From: Planctomycetaceae bacterium
GTDB taxonomy: Bacteria; Planctomycetota; Phycisphaerae; SM23-33
Assembly: GCA_039680605.1 (NCBI GenBank)
Contig: JBDKTA010000021.1
Span: 1 to 64,000, forward strand
Direction of reading: 5' to 3'
Length of the DNA: 64,000 bases
Shown: positions 20,401 to 26,815 of the stretch, piece by piece
Position numbering within the stretch: the stretch's first letter is position 1
Layout of the letters: each line of letters starts with the position of its first letter
Made by a program: the position numbers and the translations under genes
The notes under the pieces: generated by a model
The model's input: only the letters and a program-made list of their open reading frames with translations
Told to the model about the DNA's origin: nothing
The model's database searches: none

Positions 20401-21546
20401 AACGCCAGCCTCGCCGAACGCACGTCGCTGGCCGAACAGCGCGCCGGGCAGCTTCGGACGCTGGCCGCCGAACTGGCCCATACCGAACAGCGCGAACGCG
20501 AGCGACTGGCCCGCCTGCTCCACGACAACCTCCAGCAACTCCTCGTCGGCGCCAAATTCCAGCTCGGGGCCGTGCGCCCCAAGGTGCAGGACGCCCGCGT
20601 GGGCAAGGCCCTTGATGCGATCGAGAGCCTGCTGACCCAGTCGCTCGATACCTCGCGCTCGCTGACGGCCGAATTGAGCCCGACTATCCTTTACGAGGCC
20701 GGTCTCCACGCCGCTCTGCCCTGGCTGGCTCGGCAGATGCACGCCACCCAGGGCTTGAGCGTCGAGACGCACATGAACGCCGCCGTGGAGATGGACGAGG
20801 AGGGAATCGCCGTGCTGCTGTTTGCGGCCGTGCGCGAACTGCTGCTCAACGTCCTCAAGCACGCCGGCGTCAACGAGGCCGAAGTGACGCTGGACCACGT
20901 CCAGGACGACCTGGTTCGCGTGACCGTCAGCGACATCGGGTCCGGGTTCGATCCGACCAAGGTGCAAGCGGACCAGGGAACCGGCTCGGGCCTGGGGCTG
21001 TTCGGCCTCCAGCAGCGCCTGGAGCACGTCGGCGGGTCCTGCCGGATCGACAGCGCCCCGGGCCAAGGCACGCGCGTGACACTGACGGCCAAGCTTGGAC
21101 CGCCGCGACGGGAGAGCGGACGCCCTATCGTCGCGGCGCACGAGCTAGAGGCCGCCGCCGCGCCGCAGGCCCAGGACGGACAGATTCGCGTGCTGCTGGT
21201 CGACGACCACGCCATCGTGCGCCAGGGACTGGCGGGCATCCTCAATCACGAGCGCGATATCAAAGTGGTGGCCGAGGCCTCCAGCGGCGAAGAGGCCATC
21301 GAGCAGGCCCTGCGCCACCGCCCCGACGTCATCATCATGGACATCAGCATGCCCGGGATGAGCGGCATCGAGGCCACAGGAAAGATCGTCGCCGAACAGC
21401 CCGCCGCCAGGATCATCGGCCTGTCCATGTACGCCCAAGACGACCGGTTCGCGGAAATGCGCCAGCAAGGCGCCGTCGCCTACGTCTGCAAAGGCGCACC
21501 GTCGGACGACCTGCTAGCCGCCATCCGCGCCGCCGCAGGCACGTAG
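17464..21546 (+). CDS. CheB-CheR-PAS-histidine kinase-receiver hybrid signalling protein
   Basis: A 1360-aa cytosolic fusion. The CheB methylesterase domain (residues about 15-195) shows GIGASAGG, VVQHLDPSHESRM and SGSSGADGPQG, which hold the Ser, His and Asp of the family. The CheR methyltransferase domain (about 220-485) shows RDTEAWEEL, VVGCATGEEAYS and TCRNLLIYL. PAS regions lie on either side of a long EELKAANEE-type coiled coil (about 645-735). A HisKA_3 kinase follows (LLHDNLQQLL, phospho-acceptor His), then HATPase_c (SGLGLFGLQQRL) and a C-terminal NarL-type receiver (about 1240-1360, VDDHAIVRQG, DISMPG) with no DNA-binding helix-turn-helix. GTG-free start: ATG 17464 follows GGAG with a 6-nt gap and is better than ATG 17443. 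Neither its receptors nor its output target is in view. Confidence 0.93.
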   Translation: MKQECDKKQGPAETATPIIVGIGASAGGLEAMQEFFTAMPADSGLAFVVVQHLDPSHESRMAEILAKSTSMNVTQARDKMRIQADTVYTNPPGKVLCLRHGQFEIDPAAQRGHVEAAIDSFLTALARDQGARSVAIILSGSSGADGPQGVRAVRGAGGMCMAQDPASARFAPMPQAVIDTGLADYVLPPNQMPAALLQFVEHSHGLGAGGGTELPPEQDVDRVEDILKILHSGAGSDYRHYKRTTVLRRIQRRMGLRQVRDMARYAALLRTDAEEVIHLAQDMLIGVSAFFRDTEAWEELAGEVIGPLVAAKEEDGPLRAWVVGCATGEEAYSLGMLLLEARQAAGKACPVQIFATDIDDASLESARVGMYPLSIAGDVSPQRLQSFFTRQGQSYRVSKTLRDAVVFSHHNVLTDPPFSRLDLVTCRNLLIYLEPPAQRKVLSVFSFALNVGAHLMLGKSEGVAGMENLFDPTSRGNRIYRLTRSNRQVGGDLPPYFNGQKRGVAEREPVRPAAAILSQANLDAVLRHFDASMVLVEPEGKILYFHGRMEKYLGHPEGPASLNILDMTPSGIFSAKLRRAMSRAHGQDETVRLDHVPLPRDETPLVNLTIVPVPTSIGGGKMLAIIFEPAHRPRGGRQGAAPTTEDEALVAQLEAEVKALRGELRTHTEDYDAANEELKAANEEMMSMNEELQAANEELESSKEELQSVNEELNTVNSQLNDKVGELTGANNDLANLLGATEIATIFLDGRLNIRRFTTRATELLNVIDSDIGRPLSHLTGNIDGGNLAADAQGVLKSLSPLEKEVQARDGRWYTMRILPFRTLDDRIDGVVITYAEVSRLKSVERQLLFETAYSQSVVETVRHPLLVLDKQLRVMRANRAFYETFQVQPEQTTDRLVYELGNGQWNIPQLRKLIEEVLSKESGFQDFRVEHEFPDIGRKIMLISGQHIPPPPDMPQRLLLTIEDITQRESDSQSLNDLNASLAERTSLAEQRAGQLRTLAAELAHTEQRERERLARLLHDNLQQLLVGAKFQLGAVRPKVQDARVGKALDAIESLLTQSLDTSRSLTAELSPTILYEAGLHAALPWLARQMHATQGLSVETHMNAAVEMDEEGIAVLLFAAVRELLLNVLKHAGVNEAEVTLDHVQDDLVRVTVSDIGSGFDPTKVQADQGTGSGLGLFGLQQRLEHVGGSCRIDSAPGQGTRVTLTAKLGPPRRESGRPIVAAHELEAAAAPQAQDGQIRVLLVDDHAIVRQGLAGILNHERDIKVVAEASSGEEAIEQALRHRPDVIIMDISMPGMSGIEATGKIVAEQPAARIIGLSMYAQDDRFAEMRQQGAVAYVCKGAPSDDLLAAIRAAAGT

Positions 21547-21552
21547 CGGACA

Positions 21553-21730
21553 TTTCACCGCGGAGATCGCGGAGATCGCAGAGGTCTGATGAGGGAGAAG
21601 CACAACGAACTCCGCCGGCGCGCTTCTCTGGCAGCGTGTATTTTCAATCAAAGCCATCGCAACCGCTGAATTGTTCTTTCGTTTTGAACCTCTTGCTTCT
21701 CTGCGGTCTCTGCGATCTCCGCGGTGAAAC
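21553..21730. repeat. Short-period inverted repeat, GCGGAGATC family
   Basis: The left arm (21553-21583) is TTCACCGCGGAGATC followed by more 9-nt GCGGAGATC/GCAGAGGTC units. The right arm (21701-21728) is the complement, ending CTCCGCGGTGAA. About 115 bp of apparently non-coding DNA lies between. It starts seven bases after the TAG of the fusion gene and occupies the gap to the convergent gene. Confidence 0.8.
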
Positions 21731-21737
21731 ATTCGGG

Positions 21738-23006
21738 CTAATTCACCTTCCAGCCCGAGCAGGCTTCGCGGGCCAGCTCGACCCAGCGGACCAGGCGCTG
21801 CGGTTGGCCGTTGGTGACGTAGACGTCGCGCTGGACGATTTCGAGCCGGCAGCCGCTGGTGACGGCGACGGTCTTTTCCAGGACTTCGCGCTGGGCGCCT
21901 TCGTCGAACCGCTCGCCGCTGAGGATGTTGGGCGTGGGCTTGCGCGAGTAGGCGATGTTCTTTTCGCGGCAGCCTTTGGCGACGAGCTCTTCGTCGGCCC
22001 AGGGCGAGACCGACACGCGCGACAGGTTCGGCACGCTCGCCAGGTACTCCCAGATCGCATGCACCGGCTCGCAGCAACCGTAGTACACCTTGCCGAAGCG
22101 GTCCATGATCGCTTTGAGGTACGGGAAGACAAACTCGCCGTACTGCGCGGGGCTGATGCTGACGGACTCCTGGCTCTCGGAGCCCACCCAGCGGTCGAGG
22201 GCCCGCACGCGCCCGTCGAAGCCCGCGGCCGGCAGGTCGCGCGTGTAGCCCATCGAGCCGGCGGCGACGTAGTCCGGGCCGTTATTCAGCGGCCACGCCT
22301 GCTCGCTCTCGAGCCAGTCCACGTACGCCAACTGGTCGTCGCGCAGGAACGCCATCAGGCGGTGCAGGCCGGCCGGGTTGTCGTACATCATCAGCATGAA
22401 GCCTTCCAGGCCGATCAGGCTCAGGGCCGTGCTCGTCAGCGGGATGCAGAACTGCCACGGCGCGTCGGAAAGACGCGTGGGCAAGATGCCGCCGAAGACC
22501 TGATCGAGCCGGTCGCGCTGCACGCTGGTGGCCGCACGATCATATGTGGCGCTGCGGTGGCGCAGGCGGGCGAAGTCGGCGTCGTCGAGAGTCTTGAGCA
22601 CCGGCTCGTAATGGAACGCCAACCCCGCGCCTTCCTTGTGCCGAACCGCCGAGCCAACGCCAAAGTCCGTGCGGTGGATGGCCGGGTAATACGGAATATA
22701 GTCCGGCACGACGTGGTCATCCCGCAGCACGTCGACCAGCCACTTCATGTGCCGCATCCCGAACTCGACGCCGCGGGCCCAGGCGTCGCTGCAGCGCAGG
22801 TCTTCGTCACCCACCGGCCAGTGCGGGCGACCGTAGCCGACTTCCATCAGCAGCATCGGCCGCCGCGCGGGCAGACCGGCGTCGTGGGCGTACCAGGCGT
22901 CGATCTTCTCGCGATTGCGGGCCGAGCCCGCCTCAGCCGCCTGCCAGTCGCCCAGCTCGCGCAGGATCTTCAGGTCTTCCTTGGTCAGTTGCATCTGTTC
23001 GCTCAT
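21738..23006 (-). CDS. Uroporphyrinogen decarboxylase-like (URO-D/MtaA superfamily) protein
   Basis: A 422-aa soluble protein with the look of the URO-D superfamily as expanded in planctomycetes. FMLMMYDNPAGLHRLMAFLRD, then ESVSISPAQYGEFVFPYLKAIMDRFG and VYYGCCEPVHAIWEYLASVPNLSRVSVSPWAD, match the order (small-molecule pocket, SP..Y.EF..P, Cys-rich turn) seen in corrinoid methyltransferase relatives. True HemE is shorter and lacks these features, so heme synthesis is unlikely. It is followed on the same strand by an amidohydrolase-like gene upstream; the two may act on the same small molecule. Substrate unknown. Confidence 0.7.
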   Translation of the reverse strand: MSEQMQLTKEDLKILRELGDWQAAEAGSARNREKIDAWYAHDAGLPARRPMLLMEVGYGRPHWPVGDEDLRCSDAWARGVEFGMRHMKWLVDVLRDDHVVPDYIPYYPAIHRTDFGVGSAVRHKEGAGLAFHYEPVLKTLDDADFARLRHRSATYDRAATSVQRDRLDQVFGGILPTRLSDAPWQFCIPLTSTALSLIGLEGFMLMMYDNPAGLHRLMAFLRDDQLAYVDWLESEQAWPLNNGPDYVAAGSMGYTRDLPAAGFDGRVRALDRWVGSESQESVSISPAQYGEFVFPYLKAIMDRFGKVYYGCCEPVHAIWEYLASVPNLSRVSVSPWADEELVAKGCREKNIAYSRKPTPNILSGERFDEGAQREVLEKTVAVTSGCRLEIVQRDVYVTNGQPQRLVRWVELAREACSGWKVN

Positions 23007-23036
23007 AGGTCTTCTCTTTTCCAGGGAAACAACTTA

Positions 23037-23119
23037 CCACAGAGGCTCAGAGGGCGCAGAGAGAGGATAAGTACGAATGCTCTTCTTTACCCTCTGCGTT
23101 CTCTGTGCCTCTGTGGTGG
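23037..23119. repeat. Short-period inverted repeat, CCACAGAGG family
   Basis: Left arm 23037-23066 (ACCACAGAGGCTCAGAGGG plus further units) and right arm 23090-23119 (CCCTCTGCGTTCTCTGTG, then CCTCTGTGGTGG) form a hairpin with a roughly 23-nt AT-richer loop. The repeat unit is about 9 nt. It lies between two same-strand genes. Confidence 0.8.
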
Positions 23120-23214
23120 GTTATTGTTTCTTCTTCATTCGTGTCATCCACCTTCGCCAAGGCTACGGCGGACAGGTTCGTGACATTCGTGGACGTAACT
23201 CTTTTCCCGAACCG

Positions 23215-24504
23215 TCACAGACCCAGCTTGAACGTCCGGTTGGGGTTCTCGAACATCCAGTCGCGGGCGACGGCCTTGGCGTCGTCGAGGCTGAGGTAGT
23301 CGATCTCGACCATGCCCGACAGGGCGATGGCGATGTTGTCGCGGGCGATATCGGCGTGGGCCCAGGCGCGGTCGACGCTGCCGCCGAAGTCGCTGCCGTA
23401 GGCATGCACGCGGCTGTGCGGCACGCTCGAGAGAATCTGCTGGAACAGGCGCTGGCAGTAGATCGGGTCGATGATGTTCGCCCAGCAGAAGTCCAGCGTC
23501 ACGTTGGGGAAGTTCTTGCCCAGGTACAGGTACTCTTCGGCGTACGGCCAATTGGCATGGAAGAGGTCGAAGTGTACGTCGCGGTGCAGCTCGATGACGC
23601 TGGTCAGGCCGATGGCGTTGGTCTTGACGATGTCGTTGCGGATGCCGGCCATGTGACCGGTGTGAATCTGCACCGGCAGGTCCAGCTCGCGGGCCATCCG
23701 CATGTACTCATGGAACAGGAAGTCGTCCAGCGGCTTGACGGCGTCAGGGAAGCCCGCCGACTGGCGCGGGTCGGCCATGAAGGCGTTGAAGATCTCCTCG
23801 GCCGCGGCGCGCGACGGGTTCCCGAACGCCAGCGTGCGCGAGTAGGCGCACTGGTCCTTGAAGCAGACGGCGCCGAACTTCTTGCAGCCGTCGAAGATCT
23901 CGCGGCAGGCGTCGAGGTATTCGTCGAGGCTCGTGACGTGTCGGCCGTCCAGGGCGCCGACGTTGGACTGCACGGACCAGTAGTCGCGCACGCCGTGGAA
24001 CCGCGGCAGGGAGATCGCCAGTCGCCCGCGCGGGGTGAGCTTGAGCGTGCCGCCCAGCACGGCAGCCAGGTCCGGCCAGATGTCCAGGATGCGCGCGGCG
24101 ATGTTGGCTTCCTCGAGCACCGCCTCGAAGGCCGCCGCGTCGGTGTAATCCGGCATGCGGCCGACCATGCTCTTGAGCACGTCGAGCGTGAGGGTGTCGG
24201 CGCCGTAGAACTTCTTGAGCACCCGCCGGGTGACGTGGGCGTACCCGGTGTGGCAGGAGGCCTTCCACGCCCGCTCGACCAGCGGCCAGCGCTCGTCGAT
24301 GGAGCGAGTCGAGTCGCCCAGGATGGCGGCTTCTTTGTCGCTGAGGCAATTGGAGGCCTCGCTGTGGTAGTATCCGCCGATGACGACCATGACCGGGTCG
24401 GTGTACTTAGGCCCGCACGTGCCGGAGTGATCGTGGCAGTCGATCAGCGGCACGCCCTGGCAATACGCCCGCAGCTCGTCATAGCACTTTGCAGTTCCTC
24501 GCAT
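23215..24504 (-). CDS. Amidohydrolase-superfamily protein (uronate isomerase/amidohydrolase_2-like)
   Basis: A 429-aa TIM-barrel metallohydrolase-type protein. Metal ligands are suggested by LIDCHDHSG near the N-terminus (HxH), VQIHTGHM in the second half and AYGSDFGG near the end, the usual order in the amidohydrolase superfamily. The insertions and length resemble uronate isomerase and the amidohydrolase_2 group. There is no signal peptide. The upstream 850 bp is non-coding and repeat-bearing. Substrate cannot be deduced; an isomerase or a C-C hydrolase/decarboxylase are alternatives. Confidence 0.75.
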   Translation of the reverse strand: MRGTAKCYDELRAYCQGVPLIDCHDHSGTCGPKYTDPVMVVIGGYYHSEASNCLSDKEAAILGDSTRSIDERWPLVERAWKASCHTGYAHVTRRVLKKFYGADTLTLDVLKSMVGRMPDYTDAAAFEAVLEEANIAARILDIWPDLAAVLGGTLKLTPRGRLAISLPRFHGVRDYWSVQSNVGALDGRHVTSLDEYLDACREIFDGCKKFGAVCFKDQCAYSRTLAFGNPSRAAAEEIFNAFMADPRQSAGFPDAVKPLDDFLFHEYMRMARELDLPVQIHTGHMAGIRNDIVKTNAIGLTSVIELHRDVHFDLFHANWPYAEEYLYLGKNFPNVTLDFCWANIIDPIYCQRLFQQILSSVPHSRVHAYGSDFGGSVDRAWAHADIARDNIAIALSGMVEIDYLSLDDAKAVARDWMFENPNRTFKLGL

Positions 24505-24635
24505 GGACGCTCTCCTGAGTAAGGGTTGTCCGTGGGATGGAATGATTGTACGGCCGGAAGCAATTCCGGCAAGGTGGATTTAAGTCGAAAAACAAAGCCT
24601 CGCCACGGTCGAACATGAACCTTCGGTTCAGATCA

Positions 24636-24729
24636 ATTAGCCGCTGAGGTCGCTGAGGTCGCAGAGGGAAGAAGTTGTTTCATCTCTTTACATCCTCAGC
24701 GTCCTCAGCGACCTCTGCGGCTTAATCTA
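24636..24729. repeat. 94-bp short-period hairpin element, GCTGAGGTC family, copy A
   Basis: The left arm is ATTAGCCGCTGAGGTC plus 9-nt repeats and the right arm is the near-complement ending GCGGCTTAATC. Read on the opposite strand, it matches 32507-32600 at 91 of 94 positions; the three differences are in the loop. Confidence 0.92.
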
Positions 24730-25116
24730 TCGGCCGCATAATCGCATTCTGCAACAGATTGTGGGCCAAGCCCGCGCCGGGCTGTTTGTGGCTTCAGAGT
24801 TTGGGTGCTTTTTGTACGCTTTTTGGGTGTGTTTTTAGCCCTCCTGAGCAAAGCCAATTGTTGCACAACCTATCCCGCAATTGTCCGTTCGTTGTTCTTT
24901 CTTGTCTGTTTTCAGCGTTTCTTCAAAACCGTTGTTGATATAAGTACTTGTCTTCTAAATGGTTACAGTGCAATTAACCTTCCGCCTCGCCCCAGGCAGA
25001 CAATATTCCCGCTTGCGGCTTGGCAGGCTTAATCGGTGACGACCGCGGATAAAAGATCATTCTCAATCCGCCCAAGGCACCACGCCCTCAGAAGAATTGT
25101 CCGTTGAGGAGATATA

Positions 25117-25144
25117 TTGACATGTCTTGTAAGCGTGGTATATT
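25117..25144 (+). promoter_or_regulatory. Strong sigma-70-type promoter for the LamG PEP-CTERM gene
   Basis: TTGACA (25117-25122), a 16-bp spacer and TATATT (25139-25144) form one of the best promoter matches in the window. The predicted start near 25151 gives a leader of about 210 nt before ATG 25362. Confidence 0.7.
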
Positions 25145-25175
25145 GCCAGTAAGAGTAGTACTGTGGGCTGTAAGC

Positions 25176-25250
25176 TTGAGCCTTGCAGGGCTTCAGAGGT
25201 GCCATCAATCCGGTGGCAAACCCTGTCGGGCGGAGGCGAGCATTTCTGGC
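25176..25250 (+). ncRNA. Candidate structured 5' leader RNA
   Basis: Within the 210-nt leader, CAGGG...CCCTG encloses TGCCA-TCAATCCGG-TGGCA, giving two stacked helices. A third hairpin follows, CGGGC...GCCCG. I could not match it to a known riboswitch class: GGCAAACC resembles a cyclic-di-GMP-I string, but the partner GACGCAAAGC part is missing. It may be a cis-regulatory RNA or chance pairing. Confidence 0.35.
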
Positions 25251-25361
25251 CCGTCGCAGTGTTTGAACTCGCGCCCTTTTTGTGCGTGTGTTGTTGGCAC
25301 ATTAGTTTCCTGACCAATGGCATCGTAACCAGTTTCGGCAACGCAAAACGGAGACACAGAC

Positions 25362-26195
25362 ATGACGACGATTCACAGATCAGCTTTGATCGGCACGGTG
25401 GTATGTCTGCTTTCGGCGGCCGCTGCTCCTGCGGCTGTGACTAACTACTGGTCCATCAGTCCAACGTCTGCCGACACGACCAATGGTCTGATCGATGTCG
25501 TCGGCGGAAAGAACGCCGTTGCCGTCGGCGGCGGGCCAAGCTCCAATCCGGCCAATTTCAACCCCGGCGCCACAGGCGACCCAAATGAGGCCGCAAGGAT
25601 TTGGGGCGGCACGATCCAGGGCGGCGCCTATCAAACCCCCATCATGAGCCTCGGAACGTCGTTCACCTACGAAGCCGTGTTCCAGTTCACCAACTGGGCG
25701 ACCAACGGATGGGGCTACTTTGCAGGCCGCAGCGACGGGCCGATCGAACTGGGCTTCAGGAATCCCGGCAACGGGTCGGGCTATTGGACCTTCCGCGACC
25801 CGGTCAACGGCAACGTCAACTTTGGCAACATCTCCACTCCGTTAGCCGCCAATGCCTGGTACCACCTGGCGGTGACCTACGACGGCGCCACCGCCAATCT
25901 TTACCTGACCCGGATCCAGGAGAATCTGACGGCCGTCAGCCTGCTGTCGACTGGAACGACGGCAGTGAGCAGGAATCCTACCGGCACCGGCAGAGGTCTC
26001 GACATCGGCTGCGCCCAGAACGCAACGTTCAACATGGGCGGCTGGGTCGACTGGGCCGCTCTTCATAACCGGGCTCTGACGCCGGACGAACTGCTGCTGA
26101 ACCTCCAAAACAACGAGCCGATTCCCGAGCCGGCGACCATGGCTCTGCTGCTCCTTGGCGGCATCGGCGCGCTGCTGAAGCGCAAGAGACGCTGA
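25362..26195 (+). CDS. LamG/concanavalin A-like protein with PEP-CTERM sorting signal
   Basis: A 277-aa exported protein. The signal peptide runs to about residue 25 (AAAAPAA|VTNYW). The body is a LamG-type jelly roll with the hallmark ANAWYHLAVTYDGATANLYL near residues 165-185. The C-terminus is a textbook PEP-CTERM: IPEPATMALLLLGGIGALL followed by KRKRR, the signal for exosortase/archaeosortase-type processing and surface sorting. GGAG precedes the ATG at 25362. No exosortase is in the window. A role in extracellular matrix or glycan binding is likely from the family, with no specific partner visible. Confidence 0.92.
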   Translation: MTTIHRSALIGTVVCLLSAAAAPAAVTNYWSISPTSADTTNGLIDVVGGKNAVAVGGGPSSNPANFNPGATGDPNEAARIWGGTIQGGAYQTPIMSLGTSFTYEAVFQFTNWATNGWGYFAGRSDGPIELGFRNPGNGSGYWTFRDPVNGNVNFGNISTPLAANAWYHLAVTYDGATANLYLTRIQENLTAVSLLSTGTTAVSRNPTGTGRGLDIGCAQNATFNMGGWVDWAALHNRALTPDELLLNLQNNEPIPEPATMALLLLGGIGALLKRKRR

Positions 26196-26815
26196 CCGCC
26201 TTGAGATCAAGAGCAGCCGCGGCAAGCGGGAACCGGGAATCGGGAACCGTGTGCCATGGCGGCCGTCCCTCAGCCGCCATGTCCCCGACCCGTGTCGCGG
26301 GCGTTTCATCCTGAGCCTGTCGAAGGACTGACCCGCGCGTGGCGAGGGCATCACCCAACCGCCTGTCACTGTCCGGCCGGAGATGTTTTCCATTTTCCCA
26401 AAAGAAAATCCCCCGCACCTGCGTCTGACAGTAAAGTACAGCCGCCAGTGAAGGCTCCCGTCTGGCCGATAGGGGGCTCGTCACTGTGGCTCGTACCCGT
26501 TCAGGAGCGGCAGCGATCGTCAACGTGGCACATCGTGAGGTAATGTGCGTGCTCGACCTCGCCGGCGGGCACTACAGGTCGGCCGTGCGGTTGAGCAGCC
26601 CGACGAGATCGGGGCTGGCGAGCGTTCCGGCGCGACGAGAGCAACACATCCGCAGGTGGAGCAACTGCGTCAGCGCACCCGCACCGCCCGCCCGTGGGGC
26701 CAAGGCTCGCTTCAGGACCGCCTCGGCGCCCTGCTGATAAAGGACTACATTGCGAAGAGATTATTAGATATGTAGTGGTCTTCACATTAGAGATCAAGAA
26801 GGCGAAGAAGAGAAA
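26196..26815. other. 620-bp non-coding region with several repeat fragments
   Basis: It holds GGGAACCGGGAATCGGGAACC direct repeats cut short at about 26229-26249, the hairpin CATGGCGG...CCGCCATG (26255-26281), and a copy of TCCTGAGCCTGTCGAAGGA (26309-26327). The second half (about 26490-26750) has open frames on both strands but no recognisable protein; decayed coding DNA is possible. Confidence 0.6.

Larger units (their letters stand above)
24505..25361. other. 857-bp non-coding region with a repeat, a promoter and a structured leader
   Basis: Less GC-rich than the rest of the window. It holds the 94-bp inverted repeat at 24636-24729, an AT-rich stretch of about 24780-25100 in which I see no convincing gene (the open frame at 24805-25032 has no good start or composition), the promoter at 25117-25144, and a probable structured leader at 25176-25250. 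Confidence 0.7.

Noticed and set aside
24805-25032. A 75-codon plus-strand frame in the 24.5-25.3 kb gap
   Set aside because: It has no credible ribosome site, an atypical composition with many Cys and Phe, and no recognisable motif.
25176-25250. Cyclic-di-GMP-I (GEMM) or cobalamin riboswitch
   Set aside because: GGCAAACC is present, but the GACGCAAAGC half and tetraloop receptor are not, and cobalamin-box strings do not match. Kept only as a candidate structured leader.
26490-26760. Transposase remnant in the 26.2-26.8 kb gap
   Set aside because: No DDE, HUH or other transposase motif could be read in any frame and no terminal repeats were seen; it remains unassigned DNA.
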